Part shown: positions 36,246 through 45,909 of the stretch, piece after piece
How the letters are laid out: each line of letters starts with the position of its first letter
Numbering within the stretch: position 1 is the first letter of the stretch
From: Spongospora subterranea f. sp. subterranea
Taxonomy: Eukaryota > Endomyxa: Phytomyxea > Phytomyxea > Plasmodiophorida
Assembly: GCA_049724395.1 (NCBI GenBank)
Contig: JAUGWO010000025.1
Coordinates: 33,981 to 97,980, forward strand
Direction: 5' to 3'
DNA length: 64,000 nucleotides
Notes under the pieces: generated by a model
Told to the model about the DNA's origin: nothing
The model's database searches: none
Seen by the model: the letters and a program-made list of their open reading frames with translations, nothing else
Made by a program: the position numbers and the translations under genes

Positions 36246-36841
36246 GGCGGAACTATGGGAACATTGCCATGTCTAGAACTATAGTAGCACAACCAATGTT
36301 TTGAGTTCACGTTGGGTGTGACGGGATTCTTCCATTCATTTCTACGTACTTGTTGGCCCCCGGGGATCTACAATTGTTTACGCGTCTGCAGATGCCAGGA
36401 TCGACAGTCCAGGTGACTCCCTGGGTCGTATGCATCATGATTCGAGTTTATGGATCAGGCGAGGGCACAAGTAAGCACACATACGTGTGATGTCGGTTCC
36501 CGACGTTAAACCTGCTGTGCCCAAGACTCAATTTTTCACCAAGCTGGACCTGTAGTATTCGGGACGCGCCCCAGTTGCCGATCCTTAGAGCACGACCCGT
36601 TCGATTCCAAAGAGAGCTACGGTTGCATGAAGAAGTACGGTTAGAGCTTTCCATCAGCACTTCTTATGCCTTTGTCATGTGATTCTTTTGAGGTCCATCG
36701 TCTTTTAAACCTGATCACGTTCCGGCCTTGAAGCATTCTGTTTTATCTGCCTGCCGATTGTCGTTGAAAATAACGCAGATTATTCAGGGTTTTGTCACTT
36801 CGATATTTTGCATTTATCAAACTTAATGACATGGGTTTTCA
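36246..36841. other. Intergenic stretch
   Basis: About 600 bp between the large membrane protein and the next minus-strand gene. A minus frame of 70 codons (36660-36448) has no ATG with convincing context and no family likeness. I see no RNA gene or repeat here. Confidence 0.4.
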
Positions 36842-37429
36842 TCAAACCAAGTCAAAATCATCGAAATCGGGCTGTCGCTTTGACGGCTTAGAGTTCCTGG
36901 AACTGGACCTTATGGAGATACCGCCAGCTGTGGGTTGGGCCCTCGGATTTCGGCTGCGAGACTGTATATTATTTGTACCAACTGATGCAGATTTAAGGTT
37001 GTCGCGTCTATTCGGCGCAATGTTGCCTTGCGAGCGACCTTTGTGAACGCCATTATTCTTGTTTGCATCCGGTACATCCGTCCTTCGCTTTAGACCTGCA
37101 GACACTCTTCCCTTTCGGTGAGGGCCCATCGAACGTTGCTTTTGAATGGGGTTGTAATCATGTGAAGCGTCAGGTTGGGACAGATCAAATGGTGTAGGAA
37201 GATCCTGGTCAAATTCCGCTCGGTACCCTCCTAGCGGCCTCCTGGAAATCGGACGTTCCTCAACATATTCCTGATGATCGAACGTGTAGTGATGATGAGC
37301 AACATCACCAAATCCTAAGTCACCGCCATCAACTATTTTGCTCAGCTTCTTCCTATGTCTATCTAGGGCCGACTCAGAACTTTCCTCCTCCCGATCTGCT
37401 CGGAACTGTGGCTTCGGCGCCTTTGCCAT
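36842..37429 (-). CDS. Hypothetical basic, low-complexity protein, 195 residues
   Basis: Start ATG at 37429 (MAKAPKPQFRADREEE); the same frame is open a further 20 codons upstream without ATG, so a short upstream exon may exist. The protein is hydrophilic, with an acidic start, KKLSKIVDGGDLGFGD, a His/Tyr/Glu-rich stretch, then a strongly basic Arg/Ser/Asn-rich second half (SRSRNPRAQP, SIRSSSRNSKPSKR) and an acidic end DFDDFDLV. It looks intrinsically disordered. The start lies about 160 bp after the stop of the GTPase gene on the same strand. I do not recognise it. Confidence 0.55.
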   Translation of the reverse strand: MAKAPKPQFRADREEESSESALDRHRKKLSKIVDGGDLGFGDVAHHHYTFDHQEYVEERPISRRPLGGYRAEFDQDLPTPFDLSQPDASHDYNPIQKQRSMGPHRKGRVSAGLKRRTDVPDANKNNGVHKGRSQGNIAPNRRDNLKSASVGTNNIQSRSRNPRAQPTAGGISIRSSSRNSKPSKRQPDFDDFDLV

Positions 37430-37587
37430 ATATCGATCTCGGCGCGTTACTGGAGCATCTTCAACCAGATTGTTCACTGTCGCACTCGTCACTTTATGTA
37501 TCTGCTCGATCCATCGTATCTGACGACCAGCGTATCTAAACCGTTGGACTCAGATACCCAGTAATACAGCGATTTAACCTCTCCCGT

Positions 37588-39324
37588 TTACATTGGGTTG
37601 AACATTACTGGGCGAACTGTCACGAACGATTGTTTCGGCGCAAAGAGATTGATGGTAACCCCATCTTCCTACGATGCAGCGATGTTGTTCATTCATTGAT
37701 GAAAATTGAGAGCAACGCATACCATGGCGGAGATGGCGAACCACCCTAGGTCCAGAACGACGAGGTCAGCCGAGTACATCCCTCTGGCATCTTGCCTTGG
37801 GTGGACCGTCTTAAGAAGTGTCGTGCCGTCGGGAGGAGAAAGATCATACGGGACCGGTTCAATATCCACCCCCAGATTGCTGTACCAGGCACCAGCATCA
37901 TTTCCACTATATCCTGCCGGATGGATCACCTCCATCATGACTGGATGCCCAACGACACGCCAACGACGAACCAATAACTGAATTAATGTCTCAATACGCG
38001 CAAAGCAATAAAAAAAAAGCTCACAGTTCGCCTATTGAAATCAAGACGAAGCGGCTTGAGCATGATTTGTTTCTGTAGAGCTGGAGCTGCCCATTCTGAG
38101 ATGAAATTTAGAAAATTCTGGGTTAATTTTCGATCAGGCCGATAAACCTACGGTAGCGAATGGGGAACAATCCTGGGGTATCATACAGGGCGTGACGATG
38201 GCTTTCAAAACATGGGATACGAACAGACATCAATGTGGTTCTAATCACAAAAATCAGATTTCTTGAATAAACAAAAATCGTATCTAACCCTGGCAAGCAT
38301 GATGTTGTTGGTTGAATTCGCAACACTTTTCGCCGTCGTTTACGAGCCAGGAAATGTTTGAGGTCGATTAGCTCGAAGCATCGCTTGGCAAAATGCTTGC
38401 ACGAGGGTGCTTTTGCCGACGTTGGCGTTGCCGACCATATACACATTCTTTCCATGAAGGTTGGTATGAATGTAATCAACCAAAGGTGCAACACCACTGT
38501 TTTGTTTGCCAGAGATGAGAAACACTTCGTGGCAAGATAAACCCCTGTCAGAAAGCGCAATGATAAACCCGTTTTGATGATCAAAAATGAAAATGAAGCT
38601 ACTTTTGTTTGGCGCGATCAGCGATATATTTCTTGAGAGTATTCTGTATTCGTTCATCGGTGACGTCTTCAGGTAATAAGTCGCATTTAGTGACAGCCAA
38701 CACGAGAGGATTTTTGCCAATGAAGCTGCGAATAGCCCGTATAAGAGTTCCCTCAACATCAGTGGCGTCAACAACCTAAATCAGAATGATCAAGGTGAAA
38801 CCTCGTTGCGTTATACATCTTTTCATTACATGCACAACCCATGCAGGACTATTTTGACTTTTCGCTACTTCGCGACGGAACACCTCAATATCGAGCGGTT
38901 CGTTAGGAGACTCAGCATTGTTGGGTTTTTCTCCTTCGGGAAGTTTTTTTCAACAATCGACATCGATTGCAGAGCGCATATCGACGATTTTTTTTCTGTG
39001 CTTGACTTTTGGTCATCGGAACAATGTCAGAGTGGGCAACTTCCCCTGATTCTATAATTCCACCACATCCATAGCATTGAGCTCCAGATGATTTCCCAGG
39101 AACAGTAAACCTTGGCCGTAATTTCCTGAGAAAACGAAGCGAATTGTAATCGGCGAAAAATCATGTTTCGGTATCTGATACATTCCGGGTAATTTGATGG
39201 GCAGTTCAATAGGTCCCCATGAACTGAACCGGGCCCTATTCAAACAGTGCAGCAATGAATTGGCCGCCAGATGGCGACATGGAGCAACGGCAGCGTTGCC
39301 TGGTAGACATAGCGCCCGTATCAT
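37588..39324 (-). CDS. NOA1: Mitochondrial YqeH/NOA1-type circularly permuted GTPase
   Basis: This family helps assemble the small ribosomal subunit in bacteria and organelles. Start ATG at 39324; the first 35 residues (MIRALCLPGN...CLNRARFSS) are basic and lack acidic residues, like a mitochondrial presequence. A treble-clef zinc finger follows, with CYGCGG and CNRC (about 39090-38960). The GTPase motifs occur in permuted order: VVDATDVEGT, G4 TKCDLLPEDVTDE (about 38690), G5 SGK (about 38510), G1 GNANVGKST (about 38430), then G3 DTPG (about 38170). The C-terminal domain, after two introns, has SADLVVLDLGWFAISA (about 37760) and EDGVTINLFAPKQSFVTVRP, the counterpart of the family ADIVLSGLGWV...RPP ending. 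Stop TAA at 37588-37590. The circular permutation and zinc finger make the call firm. Confidence 0.88.
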
Positions 39325-39349
39325 GATACCCAGTCGTGCGACGACGGGG

Positions 39350-39828
39350 AAGTCATTCAGTCGGAACCACAGCGGGGCATATGTACACGTTCAACAGTTC
39401 TGAAGTGGAAAGGGTTGCGGGATGGCGATGCGCTGATTGTGATGGATGGAAATGTTTATCGTGCTTGTCGACAGATGCGTTCGGAAGCGAAGCCCTGCAA
39501 CAATCAGGCCAGTATCGGGAGACGTCGAGACTCCTCATGTACAATCCAAACCGGGTCCGAAGCCTACATCCCAGGTAAATCAGGGCTCGCTTCGGATTGG
39601 GGTCCGGTTTGGATTTGTCTATTGCTTTTTTATGTTTGCTTCAAGAAACTTGAGGATGGCGGGAGTGAAGACGAGGTTCAAATCTTCAATGAGACCCTAA
39701 TTAAGCGTGGATTATCATCTAGACTGCCGACCTTAAAGTATGTGCCGTTTGTAGATGCTGCTGAACCATCATATTGTAATCCTGGAGATGCTGCACTACC
39801 AGGCCTAGGTTCTTGTCAGACTATGTAA
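39350..39828 (+). CDS. Possible small two-exon gene, unassigned
   Basis: A first stretch reads LKWKGLRDGDALIVMDGN and, in a neighbouring frame, GDVETPHVQSKPGPKPTSQ. This could splice at GTAAATCAGG...TGCTTCAAG to KLEDGGSEDEVQIFNETL and SRLPTLKYVPFVDAAEPS (39650-39790). The second exon looks genuinely coding and acidic. Start and frame of the first exon are unresolved. The gene would be divergent from NOA1, sharing its upstream region. No family recognised. Confidence 0.3.
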
Positions 39829-39996
39829 TCTTGACGAGTGGATTTCGACGTAAGGTTGATGAAACTGAACTGGCTTTGCTGGCCGGCTGGCGTCTGTAGT
39901 TGGCTGAGAATAAGAATCCGAACGTGCGCGCACTCAGCAGGTCGTCGAACATCTCGGTTGAACAAGCCCAGATACTTTAAAACCAAGCTTGAACCG

Positions 39997-40666
39997 CAAC
40001 TTCGCCATTCAGTGAATTTCATGATAGTGAGGTCCAGGAAGTCGACTTGTTTTTTAGAAATGTTCCAGGTGAGTTTAATTCCTAGAATGAACTCATCGCG
40101 CCATCCGCATCAAAGGCTTCTTTAATCAATTAGATCTCAACGCTCTTCATGGCCCAGACCGCCGAGGTCATCGAGGAAATGTTGGCGCATTGGACGGTTG
40201 CGTTAATGCCCATGGCGATCCCCTTTACTTGCAGGTAGATATCTGTACCATACTGGAAATAGTTATGGTTACAAACAAATTCGCACATCTTTCTGTGGGT
40301 TGTAGAAGCTTTCGCTCGATGATGTCGTAAAGTAATCCTAAATTCATGTTGGTATACAAGGATGAGACATCGCAGGTGACAATGATCGAGTTCATTCCAG
40401 GAATCAAACTCACCTGGAACATTTCTAAAGAACAAGTCGACATCCTGGACCTCACTATTCTGGAATCCACTGAAGGCATCATTTCGTTCAAATCCTACGC
40501 TAAACCAATTAGCACATTCCAGTATCTGAAAAACGAGAAACGCCACCCCCCAAGAGGCAAGGTTGTGGCGACAAGGCAAACTCAAAAGCCTCCAAAGTCA
40601 TCAAGCACGTCAAATCCAAAAAGAACCACAATTCACAAGTCAAAACGAACAAACGATGTGGTTTGA
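39997..40666. mobile_element. Penelope-like reverse-transcriptase fossil fragments, rearranged
   Basis: The minus strand of about 40385-40135 carries CDVSSLYTN and QVKGIAMG, and the plus strand of about 40385-40550 carries DILDLTILES. Both phrases belong to the reverse transcriptase region of Penelope-like retroelements (DVSSLYTNIPH, then FLDLTI). The pieces lie head to head. A 90-bp stretch at 40005-40094 recurs inverted at 40388-40477. The element is clearly broken and rearranged; only fragments remain. Age looks intermediate, since the inverted copies still match at about nine in ten bases. Confidence 0.6.
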
Positions 40667-41061
40667 AAAGGAAGAAACTAAAATTCGTCAGCTGCGTAAA
40701 TCATTTGATATCCGCGAGAATAGTTTTTTATCAGCCCACAAACATTCTAATCCTAAATTCTTATCATCAAGAATTCTCGTTTTCATAAGTTAACTAATCT
40801 ACCAGATCTGATAGCCTCCGAAACCCTTTCGTTTATTAGCCGTAATTTGCAAGGTTAGAATATTGCGCTTCTTTTAGCAAGTTGCCTTTCATTGAATTGC
40901 CCTCGATGAATGTCACCTTATGTGCTGTGACTTCGACAAATGCATGCCACCGCCGCCAGGAACAGGCCGTTAATATATGAAGGAGAGGCGACCGACATTA
41001 AAACGTGAACGGTTTGACCGCCTTTTGTCGAACCAAATCATAGAGGCCAATATCGCTTCGA
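40667..41061. other. Intergenic, nothing recognised
   Basis: About 390 bp of AT-rich sequence between the Penelope-like fragments and the copia element. The plus frame 40563-40793 trails out of the fossil and is not family-like beyond it. Confidence 0.4.
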
Positions 41062-41205
41062 CTAGAATGGCGTATTAGATAGACAGCAATTAGTCGAATA
41101 TCTTGTTTATTGACAATCCACCCTGACGCATGTAGGTATGATTCAACACCGCCTTGGAGTGAGTCAACACCGCCCGCCCGTCGTCAGCCTTCCGATCCGA
41201 CATCA
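41062..41205 (-). repeat. Left terminal repeat (LTR) of the copia element
   Basis: 144 bp, matching 43179-43322 base for base by eye. On the element strand it starts TGATGTCGGATCGG and ends CGCCATTCTAG, a near-canonical TG start. Confidence 0.9.
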
Positions 41206-43178
41206 GCCGCCCTAAGGCACCAACAACGGGTGCACACTGCTCATTCCCGACGCATCCATCATGACATCGATGGCATGTCGTATTGTTGGCTTTGTCAACG
41301 CATCTGCCGGATTCCTCTTCGAATCGACGCGCTCAAATCGAATGTGCCCAGCTTTAACACATTCCCTGACATAATGCCATCGGACCCGAATATGCTTGTT
41401 ACGATCTGTAATCGCATTGGTCTTTACCATCTGCTCCGCTGCCGTATTGTCTTCCAGCACTATAGATGAATACCTCAACCGGAACCCAATTCCATCCAGA
41501 AGCATTCGAATCCACGCAGCTTCTCGCGACAACTCGCTCGCAGCGATATACTCGGCATGACATGATGACGTCGCCACCATACCCTGCTGTTTCGAACGCC
41601 AACATACGATTGCACCTCTTATGAGCACAATAAATCCCGTCATTGATTTGGAAGTATCTGCGTACATCGCGAAATCAGAATCGACCGCCATCCGCGGTTC
41701 GCTCGTCTTCTTGGCGTCATCATTCAGCGCCTCGGGATCAAATCCGTTAACCGGAAAGCGATTCTTGTTGAACCTGATGCCGATATCAGGACAACCTTCG
41801 ACATACCGCATCACATACAGCATCATGGTGAAATGTTCCTGTCCCGGATTGCTCAGATGTCTGGACAGCTGTGACACTGCATGTGTCAGATCCGGACGAG
41901 TGCCGACAGACAGGTGTGCCAGGCACCCGACACCTTCCCTGTACTGATCGTGCCGGTATGGCTCATCACTCTTGCGTCGTGGATGATTCTGACCGGTCGG
42001 AATCGGCGTCTTCGGGGCACGGCCCTCTCTGCCTCCCATCGACTCGTCAATTTGTGCCCGAAATCGCTCCACAACCCCTCTATCGTACTGGGCCTGGTCT
42101 AGTGTGATGTAGTGACCGCCCTGCTGCACTCTCATTCCTAAAATCCACCGTGCTGGCCCTAGGTTCTTCATCTTGAAGGCCTTGCCTAACTCCATCTTCA
42201 CGCGATCGATCTCATCAGGATTCGTGCCGATCATTACGAAATCATCTACAAACACACCGATGACCATGAGGTGATCAGTTCCGTGCACCCTCGTGCGTGT
42301 TGTGAATAGACAGGGATCCCCAGGCACCGTTGTAAACCCGATCTTATCGAGTACTGACACCAGCTTTTCGTACACAGTCTTGGTGCCTCCACCAAGCCGT
42401 ACAATGCCTTTTTCAACTTGGCGAATATGCGGAAAACGGCTGCAGATATCTCGCATGTGGACGACAACTATCGAGTGAGTGCACACGACTTGGCCTTAAG
42501 GATGACGTTGGAGTCCCTGGTTGTTATGAAGCTAGGAAAGAATGCAGATGGATTCGGGTGTAACAACTTGACAATCGGAAGGGCCTTGTTTTTTAACTGA
42601 TGATCAGGTTGGCATTATCCCAATATCCATCTGCATTCTTTCCTAGCTTCATAACAACCAGGGACTCCAACGTCATCCTTAAGGCCAAGTCGTGTGCACT
42701 CACTCGATAGTTGTCGTCCACATGCGAGATATCTGCAGCCGTTTTCCGCATATTCGCCAAGTACTCCTTGACGTCCTTGACAGTGGGGTTCTTGGGGCAT
42801 TGCAGCTTGTTGAGCTGTATCTGCAGCGACGCCAGGCCCTGCTTTGTCACTCCGGCGTACTCCGCCTTGATGGCGTCCATGGCCTCTTTTGGTGAATGGA
42901 TGCCGATCATTATTTCGCTGATCGTATCCACCTCCATGTTGTATGTCAGCAACCTCATGGCCTCAGCCATCATTCTCGGGCCTTTCTCTGCGCCTTGCAG
43001 GACCTTATCCAACCCCGAGAGCATCGCGGCTGTCTCGATCAGATAGAGCCAAACCCCGACGTTGGCGTCGTCTGGTTTCAACTTCATGCCGATATCAAAC
43101 GCGGCTTTCCCTGTTGCCCCGCGGGGCACGTCCTCTGATTCGGGGGTCTTCGTCATGAGTGAGCTTGGGACTCTTAAT

Positions 43179-43322
43179 CTAGAATGGCGTATTAGATAGA
43201 CAGCAATTAGTCGAATATCTTGTTTATTGACAATCCACCCTGACGCATGTAGGTATGATTCAACACCGCCTTGGAGTGAGTCAACACCGCCCGCCCGTCG
43301 TCAGCCTTCCGATCCGACATCA
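43179..43322 (-). repeat. Right terminal repeat (LTR) of the copia element
   Basis: Direct copy of 41062-41205. Flanking bases outside the two repeats (TTCGA on the left, CTCCG on the right) do not match, so no target-site duplication is visible. Confidence 0.9.
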
Positions 43323-44090
43323 CTCCGGACAGCGACACAAGCTGTCGTGTTTCTTGTTCCTGTTGACCCTCAAGACTTCGCAGGTATCACCACGAATTCA
43401 GTTTAAACACGCCTGCGATTTCTTTTCAACAAAATGGGTTGCGTTGCGTCGTCATCTTCATCGTAAACTGTTGCGATATCATGAGCTGAACCAAACCGAT
43501 GGCGAAAGTAGGGAAGTATATAATTACCGGCTGCCGCAAACTTATTAGAGGGATAGGACGAATTTCTTCTGCATTCATCATTTTGATTGAGAGGTCCTCC
43601 CTTTTCTCCCGTGACATCAGTGACTTTGAATTCGTTTGTGAATGCCTGCGAGAAACGCCTCGCTTATGCCCTGTTTTGCCCAAGACGAATCTTGCGATAA
43701 TTCTGTGTTTGATTGTTTTTCCATAATAGGAAATTGAATATGCCTCTAAACGGCAACTTTCTGGAAGCTCCATAACCTACGTATGATATAATCTCCCAAA
43801 ACTGATGCCGTCAATTTTCAGATAAATCATAAAATACAAACTATATTGCAAAACAAAACGTTCTGAAACAAATTTCAATTCATTCGATTTCGGCCTCACG
43901 ATAGACGTATTTTTACAACCCTATCGATGCTGTCGCAAAAAAAGGGAGGATCAACCCCTTTTCGTGGAATTTCAACTTCAACTTGATCCTTGTAGAATCA
44001 CTGAACAGCATTGTGGCACAACCCTTCATTTTCTACTGGGGCGTTTTGCTAGTCCGGTGCACCTCAGAACACGCCATTCAAAAAAAATCT
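43323..44090. other. Intergenic with weak minus-strand coding signals
   Basis: A minus frame with ATG near 43722 reads MEKQSNTELSQDSSWAKQ and then FLAGIHKRIQS. It could be the first exon of a small gene continuing to about 43430 (MNAEEIRPIPLIS). Splice sites are not decisive and no family is recognised. From 43780 to 43930 the sequence is AT-rich and empty. Confidence 0.3.
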
Positions 44091-44562
44091 TTTGACGGTC
44101 CTGGACAGACCATTGGAGTTTACATTTGGCGATGTTGTTTACCCCATTGTTGTTGACACAAAACTTGATTACCATTGGGCGCTGCACATCTTCAGGGTCG
44201 GGACAGTTCTGAACCTTTTCACAAATGTGCAAGGGCAGTGGTTGGCTTTACAGCGAACTTCGTTGAATGCGGACCTTGAACCTTTACGATCGTTAGAGCC
44301 TCATCAAAGTTTCAGGAAAATTGAAATGCTAAAAGGGGTTACGCCACCATCCACAATAAATCAGGTCATTCTGTTTGTTCCCGCCAAGGAAATTTTATGG
44401 CTATATCGTCAAGTGTATCGTCTTATTTTTTACCCTACTCGTTATGGCTTTTCCCTGTTTATTTCAGTCTTTTCCTGTTTCCGTCGCGTCATTTACAGTC
44501 GTTTAGGTAAGGGTAGACGTGAACTGTTGACTGGTGGAGTGTCACTTTGCGACGTGTCATGA
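43928..44562 (+). CDS. Unassigned coding-looking region, exons unresolved
   Basis: From the codon after ATG at about 43928 a shifted frame reads GRINPFSWNFNFNLILVE and FIFYWGVLLVRCTSEHA. A second frame reads VVDTKLDYHWALHIFRVG and NLFTNVQGQWLALQRTSLNA (44140-44260) and stays open to TGA at about 44562. Both have protein-like composition, suggesting a gene with a short intron or frame change between them. I do not recognise the family. It lies upstream of the COPI-associated gene on the same strand. Confidence 0.35.
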
Positions 44563-44800
44563 CCGTTCTGGCGCCGCCTCCTCTCAGTCCAGCCTCGACT
44601 CAACCACGGTAGATGTTGTAGATTTGACTGGTAACCCTTGGGTAGGATGATGGTGGTGTAACAGTGTCGTTTGGTTTCCTATTTTCTGCGGCCTTGGAGT
44701 GGCCTTGGACATCATTCCTTCATATCATTCGGAGACCAAATCTGGTCCATTGGCCTTGGTGCAGGCCGGGATAGCAGCCTGATTCCCAGAGAGTGGAACG

Positions 44801-45680
44801 ATGGAGGTGTTCAGGCTAACGGACAAGGCGTTTGTCCAACGATTACGTGGCCTCAACATGATTACTGCGCTGTTGTTTTTATTGGCTGGCGTCCTGAATT
44901 TTGTACTGATGGGCGGATTCAGTTTTAGTCAATTTGTACGTCTATATATATATCCATTGAACGCCGTTGACCGATGGTCATCAGATCAACAGCGTATTCG
45001 TGATGTTGTTTGCCATGTTGCTACTGCTTTTCGAGGTCTGCTCCCATTAGCTGTTTGTGGCTTTCGACTATTTAATCCTATATTGTTCATTAGTCACATT
45101 TTGGATGGGCACATACCGTTGTTGCTAACAACTTGGCCTTAATCCTCGGTTGGAAAGGTCGCACGGCTTTCACCTTCTTTGTCTCTTCTCTTTCGCTAGG
45201 TTGGTGGCCATTTGTTCTGAATTTCGCTTTTGACGTCGTAATGGGTCAGGTCTTGGCATAATGGGCATTATCGCATCTGTAGTTGGTAATGCACTGCTAT
45301 TGGTGATCATGTGTTTGGTGCTGGTGAATTTATGGTTCTACTAGGCTGCTTTGATGTCGTTGTCAATATGTTTGGTCTCATATATCGTAAAGAGCTTTCG
45401 CCTTCATTCGACTTCAAACATCTTTATCAAACGGATCCAAACCCCACTCAGCCGCTGTCTAACGAACCTCAAATAGAGCAGCCAAAACCATATTCCCCTT
45501 CCCGCAATGCCAAGTACGTATTCGAAGTCAAGCAAAAAAAATATCATCTGCTGACCCATTGTTCAAAGCGCGGCACCAGCGTCGAATGATGACTGGGAAG
45601 AAATTATTGACGCCGATACCGGGAATAAATATTATATGAATAAGGCCAATGGTAAAACATCATGGTCAAAACCTAATTAG
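44801..45680 (+). CDS. COPI-associated membrane protein with C-terminal WW domain
   Basis: COPI_assoc proteins are small multi-span membrane proteins of the early secretory pathway. Start ATG at 44801 (MEVFRLTDKAFVQRLRGLN). Helices in order: ITALLFLLAGVLNFVLMGGF; after a short intron (GTACGT...CATCAG) VFVMLFAMLLLLFE; after another ANNLALILGWKGRTAFTFF; then FMVLLGCFDVVVNMFGLIYR (45317-45390). A proline-rich linker (TDPNPTQPLSNEPQIEQPKP) and a 55-nt intron precede a WW domain: DDWEEIIDADTGNKYYMN then GKTSWSKP, with the two tryptophans and the YY pair in place. Stop TAG at 45678-45680. The WW domain would bind PPxY-type ligands. Splicing of the third and fourth exons is less certain. Confidence 0.75.
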
Positions 45681-45909
45681 GTCTAACATTCTGTCCTAAA
45701 TACACTAAAAGCACATATTTCGCACGTTTTTCCGGAAATTCCTTCAACCTCAAAATCAATCAAACTTCCGCGCTGAGTTTTTTCCCCTTGTCTACACGTG
45801 GGTGGGAAATTTTTTACGGACACCGTGACGGACTCCGGAAAAATCGAGAAAGATTCATTCCAGACATTGCCAACTTCAACGTAAGTTTGGCCTGACAACT
45901 TTAATCATC

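Larger units (their letters stand above)
41062..43322 (-). mobile_element. Short, broken Ty1/copia LTR element with identical terminal repeats
   Basis: A 2.26-kb element lies on the minus strand between two direct terminal repeats of 144 bp that look identical. Parts seen are a Gag-like frame (about 43156-42593, TKTPESEDVPRGATGKAAFD and later NPTVKDVKEYLANMRKT) and the reverse transcriptase end plus RNase H of Pol (about 42486-41212, with FVDDFVMIG, RWILGMRVQ, YADTSKSMTGFIV and EYIAASE). These are Ty1/copia hallmarks. The element is far shorter than an autonomous copia (about 5 kb), lacks large parts and is internally rearranged, so it is broken. Identical terminal repeats indicate recent insertion or recent copying. 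No clear target-site duplication was found. Confidence 0.88.

Noticed and set aside
41062-43322. Claiming a target-site duplication for the copia element
   Set aside because: Bases outside the two terminal repeats do not match.
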